In this document: positions 50,351 through 60,300 of the stretch, in pieces
Numbering within the stretch: the stretch's first letter is position 1
Layout of the letters: every line of letters begins with the position of its first letter
From: Limnoperna fortunei
Taxonomy: Eukaryota > Mollusca > Bivalvia > Mytilida > Modiolidae
NCBI GenBank assembly: GCA_944474755.1
Contig: OX104113.1
Span: forward strand, 63,570,074 to 63,634,073
Reading direction: 5' to 3'
Length of the DNA stretch: 64,000 nucleotides
Made by a program: the position numbers and the translations under genes
The notes under the pieces: generated by a model
Database searches by the model: none
What the model was told of the DNA's origin: nothing
Seen by the model: only the letters and a program-made list of their open reading frames with translations

Positions 50351-51097
50351 AAAAACCAAATGATTGACGTGCAGAGATCAAAACATATTTAGAAAGCAAC
50401 TGTATCTGTTAAATAAATACATTCTTCATATTATTATAACGGATTTTTATAATTATATATATTTATCATAGAAGTTCCACGCTAACCTAAAAAACTTTAA
50501 TAACTAAGGTCAATAAGGCGACCAAATGTGCGAACGTTCCCGGGTAGCCTCTCACAGTTAGAATCTGAATCGACAATTGTGCACATTTGGTCTCACTTTC
50601 TGCCTGTGTTACAGATACCATATAACCAGTAACCATAAACCATAACATCAGTGAGCAACAATCCTCTATATAGAGTATCACAATAGAAATTACATACACG
50701 ATTGGTAAAGTTGTGATGGATACACGGTATTAACGGGTGCTGCATAAATATTAAAACACAGACATGAACAATTTAATATTGGGAAATTTAAATCGTTTCA
50801 TTTTTCGTATAATTTAGAGCTTAACCACCCGTCAATCCAAAAAGTCACCACAACGTAACAGCAAAAAAAAATTGGAATGACAGGACAACATATTTATAAT
50901 TATGCATATGACAAGATGAAAGATCTAGAATAATATTTAATAATATTTTCCTCCTATATAAATATGAAGAAATAAGTTGGCGTGTAGTTTAGCAAACATT
51001 GGCCACTTTTGGTACAACTGCTATGTATGTTAGTCAACTATACTTCAGTCCTTGCATTAATTTTGTTTTTGTTATCAAAGGGATGCAACTCTAACAT

Positions 51098-51265
51098 TCT
51101 ATTTATTAACCCTGGTAAACTTGACAAGTAAGTTACAAAAATCATTGAATATATAGCTAATTTTTGCCACTTTATTGATAATCATACTTAGTTCTATTTT
51201 ATCCCTGGTAAAATTTTGACAAGTAAGTTACAAAAATCATTGTATAAATAGCTATTTTTGCAAAC
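51098..51265 (+). repeat. ~97-bp tandem duplication
   Basis: CCCTGGTAAA followed by TTGACAAGTAAGTTACAAAA and a CATTG/TATA-TAGCTA stretch occurs at about 51111-51165 and again at about 51205-51262. Two diverged head-to-tail copies. Confidence 0.75.
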
Positions 51266-51430
51266 TTAATTGTATATATCTATATATATGTGCTATCAGC
51301 TTTTTGAATGTCCGTTTCAGTTTTACCCGCTGGTCAAAAATACAAGAAAAGGTATGGGTTAAACCCATATCCAGAGATGTTCGATTTATATGTTATAAGT
51401 GTATCCCATTTGGTCTAATAGATTTTTTTT

Positions 51431-52849
51431 AGCTCACCTGACTTCGGGTCAGGTGAGCTATTGCCATCACTTGGCGTCCGTCGTCGTCCGTCGTCGTCGT
51501 CGTCTTCGTCGTTAACTTTTCTTAAAAAATCTTCTCCTCCAAAACCACTGAAGGGATTGCTTTGAAACATTGCATACATCATCAGTAAAATGTCCTATAC
51601 CAAGTTTGCACAAATCATGGCCTCAGACCAAACAACATGGCCGCCATGTCTAAAAATAGAACGGGGGGGGGGGGAAATACAGTTTTTCGCTTATAGTTAA
51701 AAGTATAACAGATACAGGAAAACCGAAAGACCTTTCTTCTTCAGCATCTAAAGCTTTACAAAACACTCCATTGGGTCAAAGTTGTATGATGACTCCTTGT
51801 AGGAGTTATTGCCCTTTAATTGTCAAAATTGATGATTTTTGCCATTTTTGCCTCAAAATCTTGAAAATTATTAGAACTAGAGAAAAAGTTAGCATTGCTT
51901 AAATGTTCTGTTCTATTAGGGCTACAAAAATGACTTAAGGGTCTAGATTGTGTGATTAACCGTTTAAGAGTTATTCCCCTTGAACTGTTTTTTTAATCGG
52001 TTTTGATTGATTTTTTAAAATCTTCTCCTCTGAAACAACTGAAAGTACTGCTTTGAAACTTTGTACACATCATCTGTCAAATGTCCTCAACCAAGTTTGC
52101 ACCAACCATGGCTGCAGATTAACCAACATGGCCACCATGGCTAAATAGGGGGGGGGGGGGGGGTAAAATACAGTTTTTGGCTTATTTTTAAAAAAAGTGT
52201 AACAGATACAGGAAAACCGAAGAGACATGCCTTCATCTGCATCGAAAGCTCTACGAAACACTCCATTGGGTTGAAGTTGTATGATGACTCCTTATAGGAG
52301 TTATTGCCCTTTAATTGTCGAAATTGATTATTTTTGACATTTTTGCCTCAAAATCTTGAAAATTATAAGAATTAGAGAAAAAGTTAGCATTGCTTAATTT
52401 TTCTGCTCTATGAGGGCTACAAAAATGACTTAGTGTCAAGATTGTCTGATGAACCGTTTAGGAATTATTCTCCTTGAACATTTTTATAATCAATTTTACT
52501 TGATTTAAAAAAATCTTCTCTTTAACCAATGAAAGGTCTGCTTTGAAACATTGCACACATCATCTTTAGGACGTCCTCTACCAAAATTGTGCAAATCATG
52601 ACACCTGACTACCTACATAGCTACATTGGCTTAAAATAGAAAAAATGAAAAAAGGGGGGGGGGGTCGAGAGAGTTTTCGACTGATAGTTAAAAAAGTATA
52701 ACAGGTACAGCAAATTTGCATTGAACCTCCAAAATTAATGATTTTTGCAGAAGTGTTGGGCAATTCCTCATAGCAAAGAAAAGATGGATAAAAAAGGGTT
52801 GTTTGGTTTCAGGTTCAGGTGAGCGATACAGGCTCCTGGGAGCCTCTAG
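51431..52849 (+). mobile_element. Helitron-like non-autonomous element, copy 1
   Basis: Begins with the palindromic AGCTCACCTGAC / GTCAGGTGAGCT hairpin, then a GTCCGTCGTCGT-rich stretch. It contains three diverged tandem units of roughly 490 bp (each with CTGAAA...ACTGCTTTGAAAC, a CATGGCC...CATGG part and a G-run). It ends in hairpin GGCTCCTGGGAGCC followed by TCTAG, with T next. A 3' hairpin followed by CTAG-T is the classic Helitron end; no canonical 5' TC end could be fixed. No Rep/helicase is encoded. Confidence 0.6.
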
Positions 52850-53344
52850 TTTCAATTTGTTTTATTTAAAATTTCATCATATGTTGTAATTTGTAAAGGG
52901 ATGCAAATATAGACGATTGTGAAAGATAAGAAATAATCCTCTTGATTATAATATCTCAACTTTGAGAAGAGTACTGTAATAAAAAATGCAAAGTTTTGGA
53001 AGGACAAATGTTTACCAATAAAAATACATTGACCATAGTCAAGTGGTTCTGTGGGGGGATATGTGAATGTAAGATCGGCAGTTATCGCGTCCTCGGAAAA
53101 TCAAAGGAAACATACAGACAAGTTACAATTTCTATTGATTTAATTTTACTGTTTGAATTCAACAAAAAACTGTTCTTTTTCGAGAACTGTAGGGTTCTAC
53201 CCTACACCTTGTAAAAAAGCCTCATTTTATCAAATTTCAATCGAACTTTCTTTGATAATGATGAAAACGTTATTTTTACGTCCGCCTTTGCGTTGACAAA
53301 GTACCTAAAATCAATTTTTTCAAACTAAAATCGGGGATAAATTC

Positions 53345-53482
53345 GTTATACACGTTCATATCCGTAGATATGGAGATTTTAACATCTTCAGTACCCCTGT
53401 ACACCCTTCAGCTTCTCCTCAGGGTGTACTTGGGGTACTTCAGGTGTTAAAATAGCTATATCTACGATAAGAACGTATATAA
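53345..53482. mobile_element. Fold-back MITE, 138 bp
   Basis: The outer arms GTTATACACGTTCATATCC and AAGAACGTATATAAC, and inner arms CAGTACCCCTGTACACCCT and AGGGTGTACTTGGGGTACTT, pair around a short centre. No coding content. Confidence 0.8.
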
Positions 53483-53559
53483 CTAATATTATGGTTTGGG
53501 TATGTTTATTTCTGTATTAATCTTGACAATTTAAAGTTAAAACAGCAATGACAACATAT

Positions 53560-53690
53560 ACCTTTTCGAATTTTAACGGCGTAGGAATAGTGCGCGTGAC
53601 CAACCCAGTTTTATAGTATAATATGGGTTTTTACATTTGAATTTGCCAATCAGAGTTCAGCTTAAAAAACAAATAGAATTATAACGTAAT
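53560..53690 (+). repeat. Repeat related to 55795-55910
   Basis: Shares TTTTAACGGCG(T)TAG(G)AATAG, a TATAATATGGGTT stretch and CCAATCAGA(G/T)TTCAGCTTA with 55795-55910 in the same orientation. Both lie a few hundred base pairs or less to the right of a fold-back MITE, which suggests they are parts of one larger repeat family. Confidence 0.65.
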
Positions 53691-53818
53691 ATAATATTGT
53701 TTGGGTTTGAGCTCCATCGATGAGTCTTGACGAGACGAAACGCGCGTTAATTCTATTAACCTTGGTATCTTTGATACATTGTATATAAAACCACCGTTTG
53801 CAGCTAATTGATCCTAAT

Positions 53819-54090
53819 TGTTCTGGATGGTCGAGTGGTTATGGTAGTTCGTCTACTATTGACATGGTCTGTTTACATTGAGATTGCGGGTTCGAGTCTC
53901 ATTCCGGGCAGGGTGCGTCATACTCCAATCTTGGGACTAGTATAATAGGTTCCTGTCCAATCTTAATTGACAAGGATTGCAAGGTTGCGGGTTTTCTTCG
54001 GGTACTCTGGCTTTTACCCCCATTAAAATCTGGACGCCATGATATATCTGAAATTGCTGAAAGTGTCGTTAAACAATAATAAAAAACCCC
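53819..54090 (+). mobile_element. tRNA-derived SINE with internal insertion
   Basis: The head GGTCGAGTGGTTATGGTAG and B-box GATTGCGGGTTCGAGTCTCA are well kept; the tail is AAATCTGGACGCCATGATAT then TGAAAGTGTCGTTAAAC. About 35 bp duplicating the CCAATCTT segment is inserted in the middle. Confidence 0.9.
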
Positions 54091-54737
54091 TAATTTTTCG
54101 AGAACAAATTTTCTTATTCAGAACAGCAACTCGTGGTAGTCTCGTTACCTCTTACTTACCACACACACATATTGTTAGTCAACGAATCGTCAAGATATTT
54201 AAATACCATTCATAATCCTACTTCATATTGTATATTAGTCATTGAATCCCTTATGTTCAACGCTTTTAAAAATATGATGGGAGCGTCAAAGTCTTAAAAA
54301 GCGCTGTACCGCAGATGTTTGTTCATTCAATACTTATAATTTTTAGTATTATTATGCCTCATGCGAGACCTTAAGGGAAAAGAAAGTTTCAATGTTTCAA
54401 AGTTTGACGTCTCCTTAGTTGTGATTTTATTATGGCTGTGCAATGTACTTTGAACAGTTATAATCGTAAGTCACGTAGTTCCATTAACTGTGTTCTCAGC
54501 TAGGCTGTGCTTTGTGCTTACCATCAGATTGTTATCATAAAGAAAAAAAGTACGTCTTTTTAAGTGCTTACGGTTTCACTAAACTTTTGCACGACTTGGA
54601 CCGAAAGGTACGACTATAGACTATATAAAAAAGTCTTTAACAGAAGCTACGACGCCTGACAACAGTTCCAACTCACAGTCTTGTCCCACAAAACCTATGT
54701 AAGGCGTTTGATTATAATATATCATTTGTGTTGAAAG

Positions 54738-55261
54738 GTTTTATATACCCCGCGACGAAAATTGGGTGGCATATTCATTTACCCTTCTATGTCCGTCGGT
54801 ATGTCTGTCCGTCCGGATTGGCTTATCTAGCTTATAGGGCTACAACATATATAGTTTGCAGAATGTTTGTATACATAATGGTGTGTAGGGCCAAAGGATT
54901 TTGATCTTCATTAAATTTTCGAAAAATAGGAGATCGTTGAACAGTTTGTAGGGTGCATGCCACATGGGGCAAATATGGGCATGCATACAAAGGATTTTTA
55001 TTTTCGAGAAATATTCTAGGGATAGTTGATCTTATAGTTAGTTTGCAGACCAGATAACTGAGATAGGTGTACATGTCTGTCCGGCTGTCTTCTCCTTCAT
55101 TTTTAGAGCTACATATCTGATATTTAGTTAGATGTTTGTACACAAAAGGAAAGTGTGCAGAACCAAAGAATTTTGATTTCAATTTTCTTTAAAATTCTGT
55201 CTGTTACAACATATCCGTCATGACGTTGGTCATGTGGGGGCATCATTTGTGTCTTACAGAT
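54738..55261. mobile_element. Dispersed repeat, TACCCCGCGACGAAA type
   Basis: Starts TATATACCCCGCGACGAAAA, followed by TCCGTCGGTATGTCTGTCCG, and ends near GGGGGCATCATTTGTGTCTT ACAG. Inside, an AAAGGATTTT(GA)T...CATTAAATTTTCG module recurs two or three times. I know this general pattern as a common lophotrochozoan dispersed repeat. The 116-codon minus-strand frame over it is not a gene. Confidence 0.6.
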
Positions 55262-55573
55262 ACACCTTACTTTCTTAAAAATATCAACTAATATATCAAC
55301 CTTTAAATCTCAGCTGCGGGACATTCTTTTCGTCAAACTTTTTTTATAGATTCCAATCTCGTCTACTTATCTTTAGTTTTTGAATATACTTTAGGGGCGT
55401 AGCGCGGCTGAATCCACAGACTTTGACCAAAAAAACTGCAGTCTATCAATAAACTGACCATTTTCAGTACTAAATATAGCACCTTTGAGCTCTCCAAATT
55501 GCACTATTGTTTTCTAAATTTTCCGTAAAATTTACTGATGATGTGGTAGGCATACTTGAATATTAATTTATTT

Positions 55574-55726
55574 AAGGAATACTTCAAATTTCTGAACAGA
55601 TTATACGATATAATATGGTTTGGGTCTGTTTACGCCTAATAAACCGCGAAGCGGTTTATGAATGGTGTAAACAGACCCAAACCATATTATATCGTATAAT
55701 CTGTTCAGAAATTTGAAATATTCCTT
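55574..55726. mobile_element. MITE family B, copy 2 (153 bp)
   Basis: Almost perfect inverted arms of about 65 bp: AAGGAATACTTCAAATTTCT at the left and AGAAATTTGAAATATTCCTT at the right. The centre is ATAAACCGCGAAGCGGTTTAT. The high arm identity implies recent activity or gene conversion. Compare the 154-bp copy at 46128-46281. Confidence 0.9.
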
Positions 55727-55794
55727 ATAATTTAATTTTAACTATAAATCTTATCAATTTTTGCGGTAAAAACGTCGATGACGTCGTGGAACTA

Positions 55795-55910
55795 TTTGGA
55801 TTTTAACGGCGTTAGAATAGGTCATAGGTCACGCAAGTTATTTCTTATAATATGGGTTGCCCGATTTGAATTGACCAATCAGATTTCAGCTTACAAAGCA
55901 AATTAAATTA
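55795..55910 (+). repeat. Repeat related to 53560-53690
   Basis: Second copy of the TTTTAACGGCG ... CCAATCAGA sequence, located about 70 bp right of MITE family B copy 2. Confidence 0.65.
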
Positions 55911-56175
55911 TTTGTAATTAACAACACTATTTCTATTGTCGTCTTGTGCCCTTATTTTCAGATGTCGTCAGCGTTGGGTCCAGGAGCTTATATTTAGTAG
56001 ATGTACACAACTTTTGCGTTTTTTATCCGTTAAACGTATAATTTGTATCATTAAAAAAATATATCACGTGTTGAGTTGTGTACAATACAATTAGTCTTAA
56101 TGAAAATAGAGTTGTGTCTCTTATGTCACAGTGTAATTTGTTCCATCAACATTTCGGACATTTCGTTTGTTTGTT

Positions 56176-56410
56176 TAAATGGTGTTTAACACAACATTAA
56201 GCCATTTAACAATTTTTCTGCTATCTTGGCGTCCGTTTTTTATAAGGGACGATACGGAGTATACCCGGGGAAAACCCCCGAACACCTGCGGTAGGGGAGG
56301 ATAATTAGCAATCACTAGCAATTAAAAATTGGAATCGAATACACCCTGAAGTGAGACTCGAACCCGCAACATCGGGATCGTCATACCACGTGATCATTAA
56401 GCCAGGGCCG
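56176..56410 (-). mobile_element. SINE, antisense
   Basis: On the minus strand: head GGCCCTGGCTTAATGATCAC, B-box GATGTTGCGGGTTCGAGTCT, middle, then AAAAACGGACGCCAAGATAG and the TTAAACACC tail. A G-run (about 56447-56457) follows on its right. Confidence 0.85.
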
Positions 56411-56837
56411 TAAATTGTATAGCATATGTGTGTGGGGTTGTAAAAGGGGGGGGGGGGCGGACGATACTCTAACTCTTAACGATGCTTAATCTTGATGGTG
56501 TTATTTAAAATCTGAATTTAACAAACATTAGTCTTTTTTTCAAAAAGTATAACAGTTATCGTATTTCCACATTGTCTGCATTAATCTATTATTTGATCGT
56601 CGCGCATATATCAAGTTAACGACTGATACCTTCTCCAATGTCAGGGTTCTGAGTGCACGTTGGCTCTATCATTGATGTTGAACCGAAAGTGGACTCTGAA
56701 CCCCTGACGAGAGGATGCTTCTGATGCTGCAAATGTTAAAATCAGTACGTAATTCAGCCTGATATTTGTGCACTATTTCTTGTTTATGTTAAAAAAGTGA
56801 ATCTTCAACGCTATTGGGCTGTTCATAAAGTAATTTA

Positions 56838-56925
56838 GGCCGGATTTTACTGCCGTTATAGGGCCGAAATTAGTTTAGTGGTTTGTCCTCGTCAAAGAAA
56901 GCGAGGGTACGATTATTCGTTTTAA
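56838..56925 (+). repeat. Direct repeat upstream of SLC46, copy 1
   Basis: TTTTACTGCCGTTATA ... GCGAGGGTACGATTATTCGT. A second copy lies at 59289-59372 inside the first coding intron of the SLC46 gene, in the same orientation and about 85% identical by eye. Confidence 0.8.
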
Positions 56926-57180
56926 AAGTTATTCAGAAGCAGTAAGAGCTTTTAGTTACATAATTGAAGTTTTGAACTATGCAAATGTTAACGTGTCCTG
57001 TAATCTTAGTCAGTTATTTGAAATGTCTTAAAAAGATACTACGTATTTTTTACAACTGAAATTAAATCAGTTTATATTTTTTTTCATTTAAAACAACATT
57101 TACATGTAGTTACAATAATTATCGTCTAACAGTAATAATAATGTAAAAACGATGTCAGCTGAAATAATGTACCGAACTTC

Positions 57181-57208
57181 GACTGTTAGTGTTTTATTAT
57201 AATTTTGG
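57181..57208 (+). other. Possible 5' noncoding exon end of SLC46 gene
   Basis: A consensus donor (TTTTGG|GTAAGT at 57209) lies about 100 bp before the acceptor of the ATG-bearing exon (CCTTTTCAG ending at 57311). A very short 5' UTR intron is therefore plausible. The extent of the upstream exon cannot be determined. Confidence 0.35.
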
Positions 57209-57312
57209 GTAAGTTTTTAACATCTATTTTAATGGCAGACTACATCACATGTTTAAACATAGACCAATTGAAAGAGAAATTGATATCGTATAATTGTATT
57301 ATCCTTTTCAGA

Positions 57313-60300
57313 ATGGATACAAATGAAGAAGAAGACCCACTAATTGCTTCAGTTCTTACAAAGAAAGAAGTGGGTGTCGCTCGTAGGGGCCGATATGTTC
57401 CACTAGAAATAATTTCCGTCCTACACTTTATTCCAATGATGGCAATGATGCCCATCCAGCAGTTCTATGTTATTGATAACATAGCCAGGAAATACGGACA
57501 ACATACGTCTGCAGACGCAGAAATAAATTACTGTCCGAACAGTACAGCAAGCTTCAACAATACCGAAGACCGTGTCCAGAAAGAATCTGCAAACGTTCTC
57601 ATGTATTTAGGATTTTTTAGTACTTTTCTGTCTGTAATTCCTATATTGTTGATGGGAGCAATCGCCGATGTGTTTGGCAGGAAACCCACGTTAATTCTTG
57701 CCATGTTTGGAATGTTATTAAAGGAAGTCGTTTTGATCGTCACGGTCTACAAAGGACTAACGTTATGGGTATTAGTCCTGGGAGAATTCTTTTTTGGAAT
57801 TACTGGGAATTTCGGCGCAGCTCTCGCGGCATTAATAGGAATGGTAGCCGATGTCACTAAACCTGGCAAGCCAAGGGCCTTCAGAATAACTGTATTGGAA
57901 GGTTCTGTAGCTATTACGCTTGCCCTTTCAACAGTTGGAATTGGATTTTGGATAAAAGATGGAAATTACCGACACCCTTTGATATTTTGTATTGCATGTA
58001 CAATACTATCAATACTTTTGACGATATTCACCCTTCCCGAAACCTCAAAGTCTTGCAAGAGAGCGGATAGACCAGCCCGCTTTAGAGAAATGCTCGGGGC
58101 CTGTTGTCGTCTGTATAAAAATGAAAGCGGGAAGAGGAGGAAGCTATTAGTAATTGGACAAGTAATATTTTGCATAAATGTGGCTTCAGTTACAGGAAAG
58201 ACTAACGTCCAAACACTCTTTCTTCTTCATACGCCACTGTGTTGGACTGAGCTTCATGTCCAAATATTTACATGTATCCAGATTTTAGTGAATTGGGGGT
58301 CAATTATTCTTGGTATTAGAATCTTACATAGATGTATGCACGACTATGGTATTATCGTTATTGCTCTGGTTTCTGCTGTTGCTGGTTCCGTCACGTTTGC
58401 CTTTGGTCAAAAGGACTGGATAGTATATCTTTGTAAGTATTTTATGAGAATAATTTTATTTTATTTAATCCTATTGCATGTATGTGCACGCAGTTGGTTT
58501 CAACTAAATATAGGGGCCTCGGTGGCCGAGTGGTCAAGGTAGTTCGTCTACTATTGATCACGTGGTCTGTCAACACTGAGATTGCGGGTTCGATTCTCAC
58601 TGCAGGCACGGTGTACTCGACTCCCAATCTTAATTGACAAGGATTGCCAGTTTTCCCACCGCAGGTCGGGGGTTCTCTCCGGGTACTCCGGCTTCCTCCC
58701 CCAATAAAAACTGGACGCCATGAAATAGCTGAAAAATTGCTGAAAGTGGCGTTAAAACACCAAAAAAAAAAAAAAATCAACTAAATATAGAGTCATTGCA
58801 TTCAATTGACTTTTTTTTCAACCAAATAGTGAAAGAAGCCCTCTCATCCGATTTTTGGTGTTTCGACTGTTTGTCTATAAGACATAGAAATATAGTCTAA
58901 CCTGTTCGAAAGCACACCAAGGACAACGTCTGTTTAATTCAGCTAATTTGTAAAGTATGTCCGCCTAATGTGAATAGATGGCAAAGTCTTCACACGAATA
59001 ATAGTAACCTCCTCGTCTTTTTGTGGCGAGTTGATTGCAAAACAAAAATAAGATTTTCACAGCAGTACATTTTGACCTAGCAAGGTCTACTTGTTTGTGG
59101 ACAATTTATAATTTTTGTAATTACTTCAATAAATTTGACCCTGCTAGGTCAAAATGTACTGGCATCTAAGCGAAAGCTTGACTTGTATACGAACAGTAAC
59201 CATATAGTTGTATATAGCTGGGCAAGTAGTTAAATTGGAAATCGGACGGGATCGATATATATCAATAAAACAGTGTTAAGAAATGCGTAGGCCGATTTTT
59301 ACTGCCGTTATAATCCGAAGTTAGTTTTGTAATTTGTCGGATTAACAGCGAGGGTACGATTATTCGTTCTAAGAAATGCGTGGATCAACAATTTTTGTGT
59401 GTGTGACTGCTTACTCGTACTGATTCCATGTTACTACCCTGTACTAACAAGACAAAAAATGTGTTAAATAAAGGGGTGCATAACACGTTCAAACTACATG
59501 TAGTTCATTTCCTTCTTTCTTTTATCTAACTATTGTAGTATATGTGTTTATATCTTCAGATGTTTTAGTTTGTACTATGGGAAATGCAACGTCTCCTCTT
59601 ATAAGGTCACTGCTATCCAGACTGGTTTCAGCAGACGAACAAGGTAAATACTAGAATACCATAATCACTCCTTTTGTCCAGTTCAAATCATTACATGTCA
59701 ACATGTTTGCAATCGCTAAAACTCGAAGCAAATGTTTTTAATATTATTACGAAGCCTGCTATCACTTTTGTTAATATTAATCATGATTAGATATTTTTTA
59801 AAGACGGAACCATTTCAATGAATACTTGCTTTCACAAGACTTTTTTTATTTAAACTAAACCAATATTAATGTGTGTAAGAACAATTTTAAAATTGTTTAA
59901 ACTTTTAAACAGGGAGCCTCTTTGCCAGTATTGGTAGCATGGAGTTATTGAGTACCTCATTAGCACAACTGTTATACGGAGAGGTCTACCAGTTAACGTT
60001 AACATTTATGCCTGGGTTAGTGTTCTTGGTAATGGCCGGTCTTCTTTTTGTAGCTTTCTGCTTGTCTTTGTAAGTAAATGTTTTAATTCTACCAATTTTT
60101 GAAGTGTCATTGATAAATTTTTGTTTTTTAGAATTATCTGTAACGCCAATTACAGCAATTTTTCAGCTATATCATGGCGTCCAGTTTTTATTGGAGATCA
60201 TTGGAGGAAGCCTGAGTCCCCGGAGAAAACCAATCCTTGTCAATTTAAATTGTAGTCGAGTACATCTTGCACGTAGTTCGACTCGAACCGCAACCTCAGC

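Noticed and set aside
54832..55182. 116-codon minus-strand frame
   Set aside because: Lies wholly in a dispersed repeat with internal duplicated modules; no protein similarity recognised.
57205..57312. N-terminal extension of the SLC46 frame from a TTG codon (MGKFLTS...)
   Set aside because: It starts at a non-ATG codon and runs through a consensus donor (57209) and acceptor (57311); the ATG at 57313 matches the family start.
58433..58542. C-terminal extension of the SLC46 frame (CKYFMRIILFYLILL...)
   Set aside because: It reads through a GTAAGT donor into an intron and then a SINE; the spliced alternative restores the family C-terminus.
58514..58600. tRNA gene call at the SINE head
   Set aside because: A and B boxes are present, but the rest does not form a cloverleaf acceptor stem as a tRNA gene would, and the head is fused to a SINE body with target duplications.
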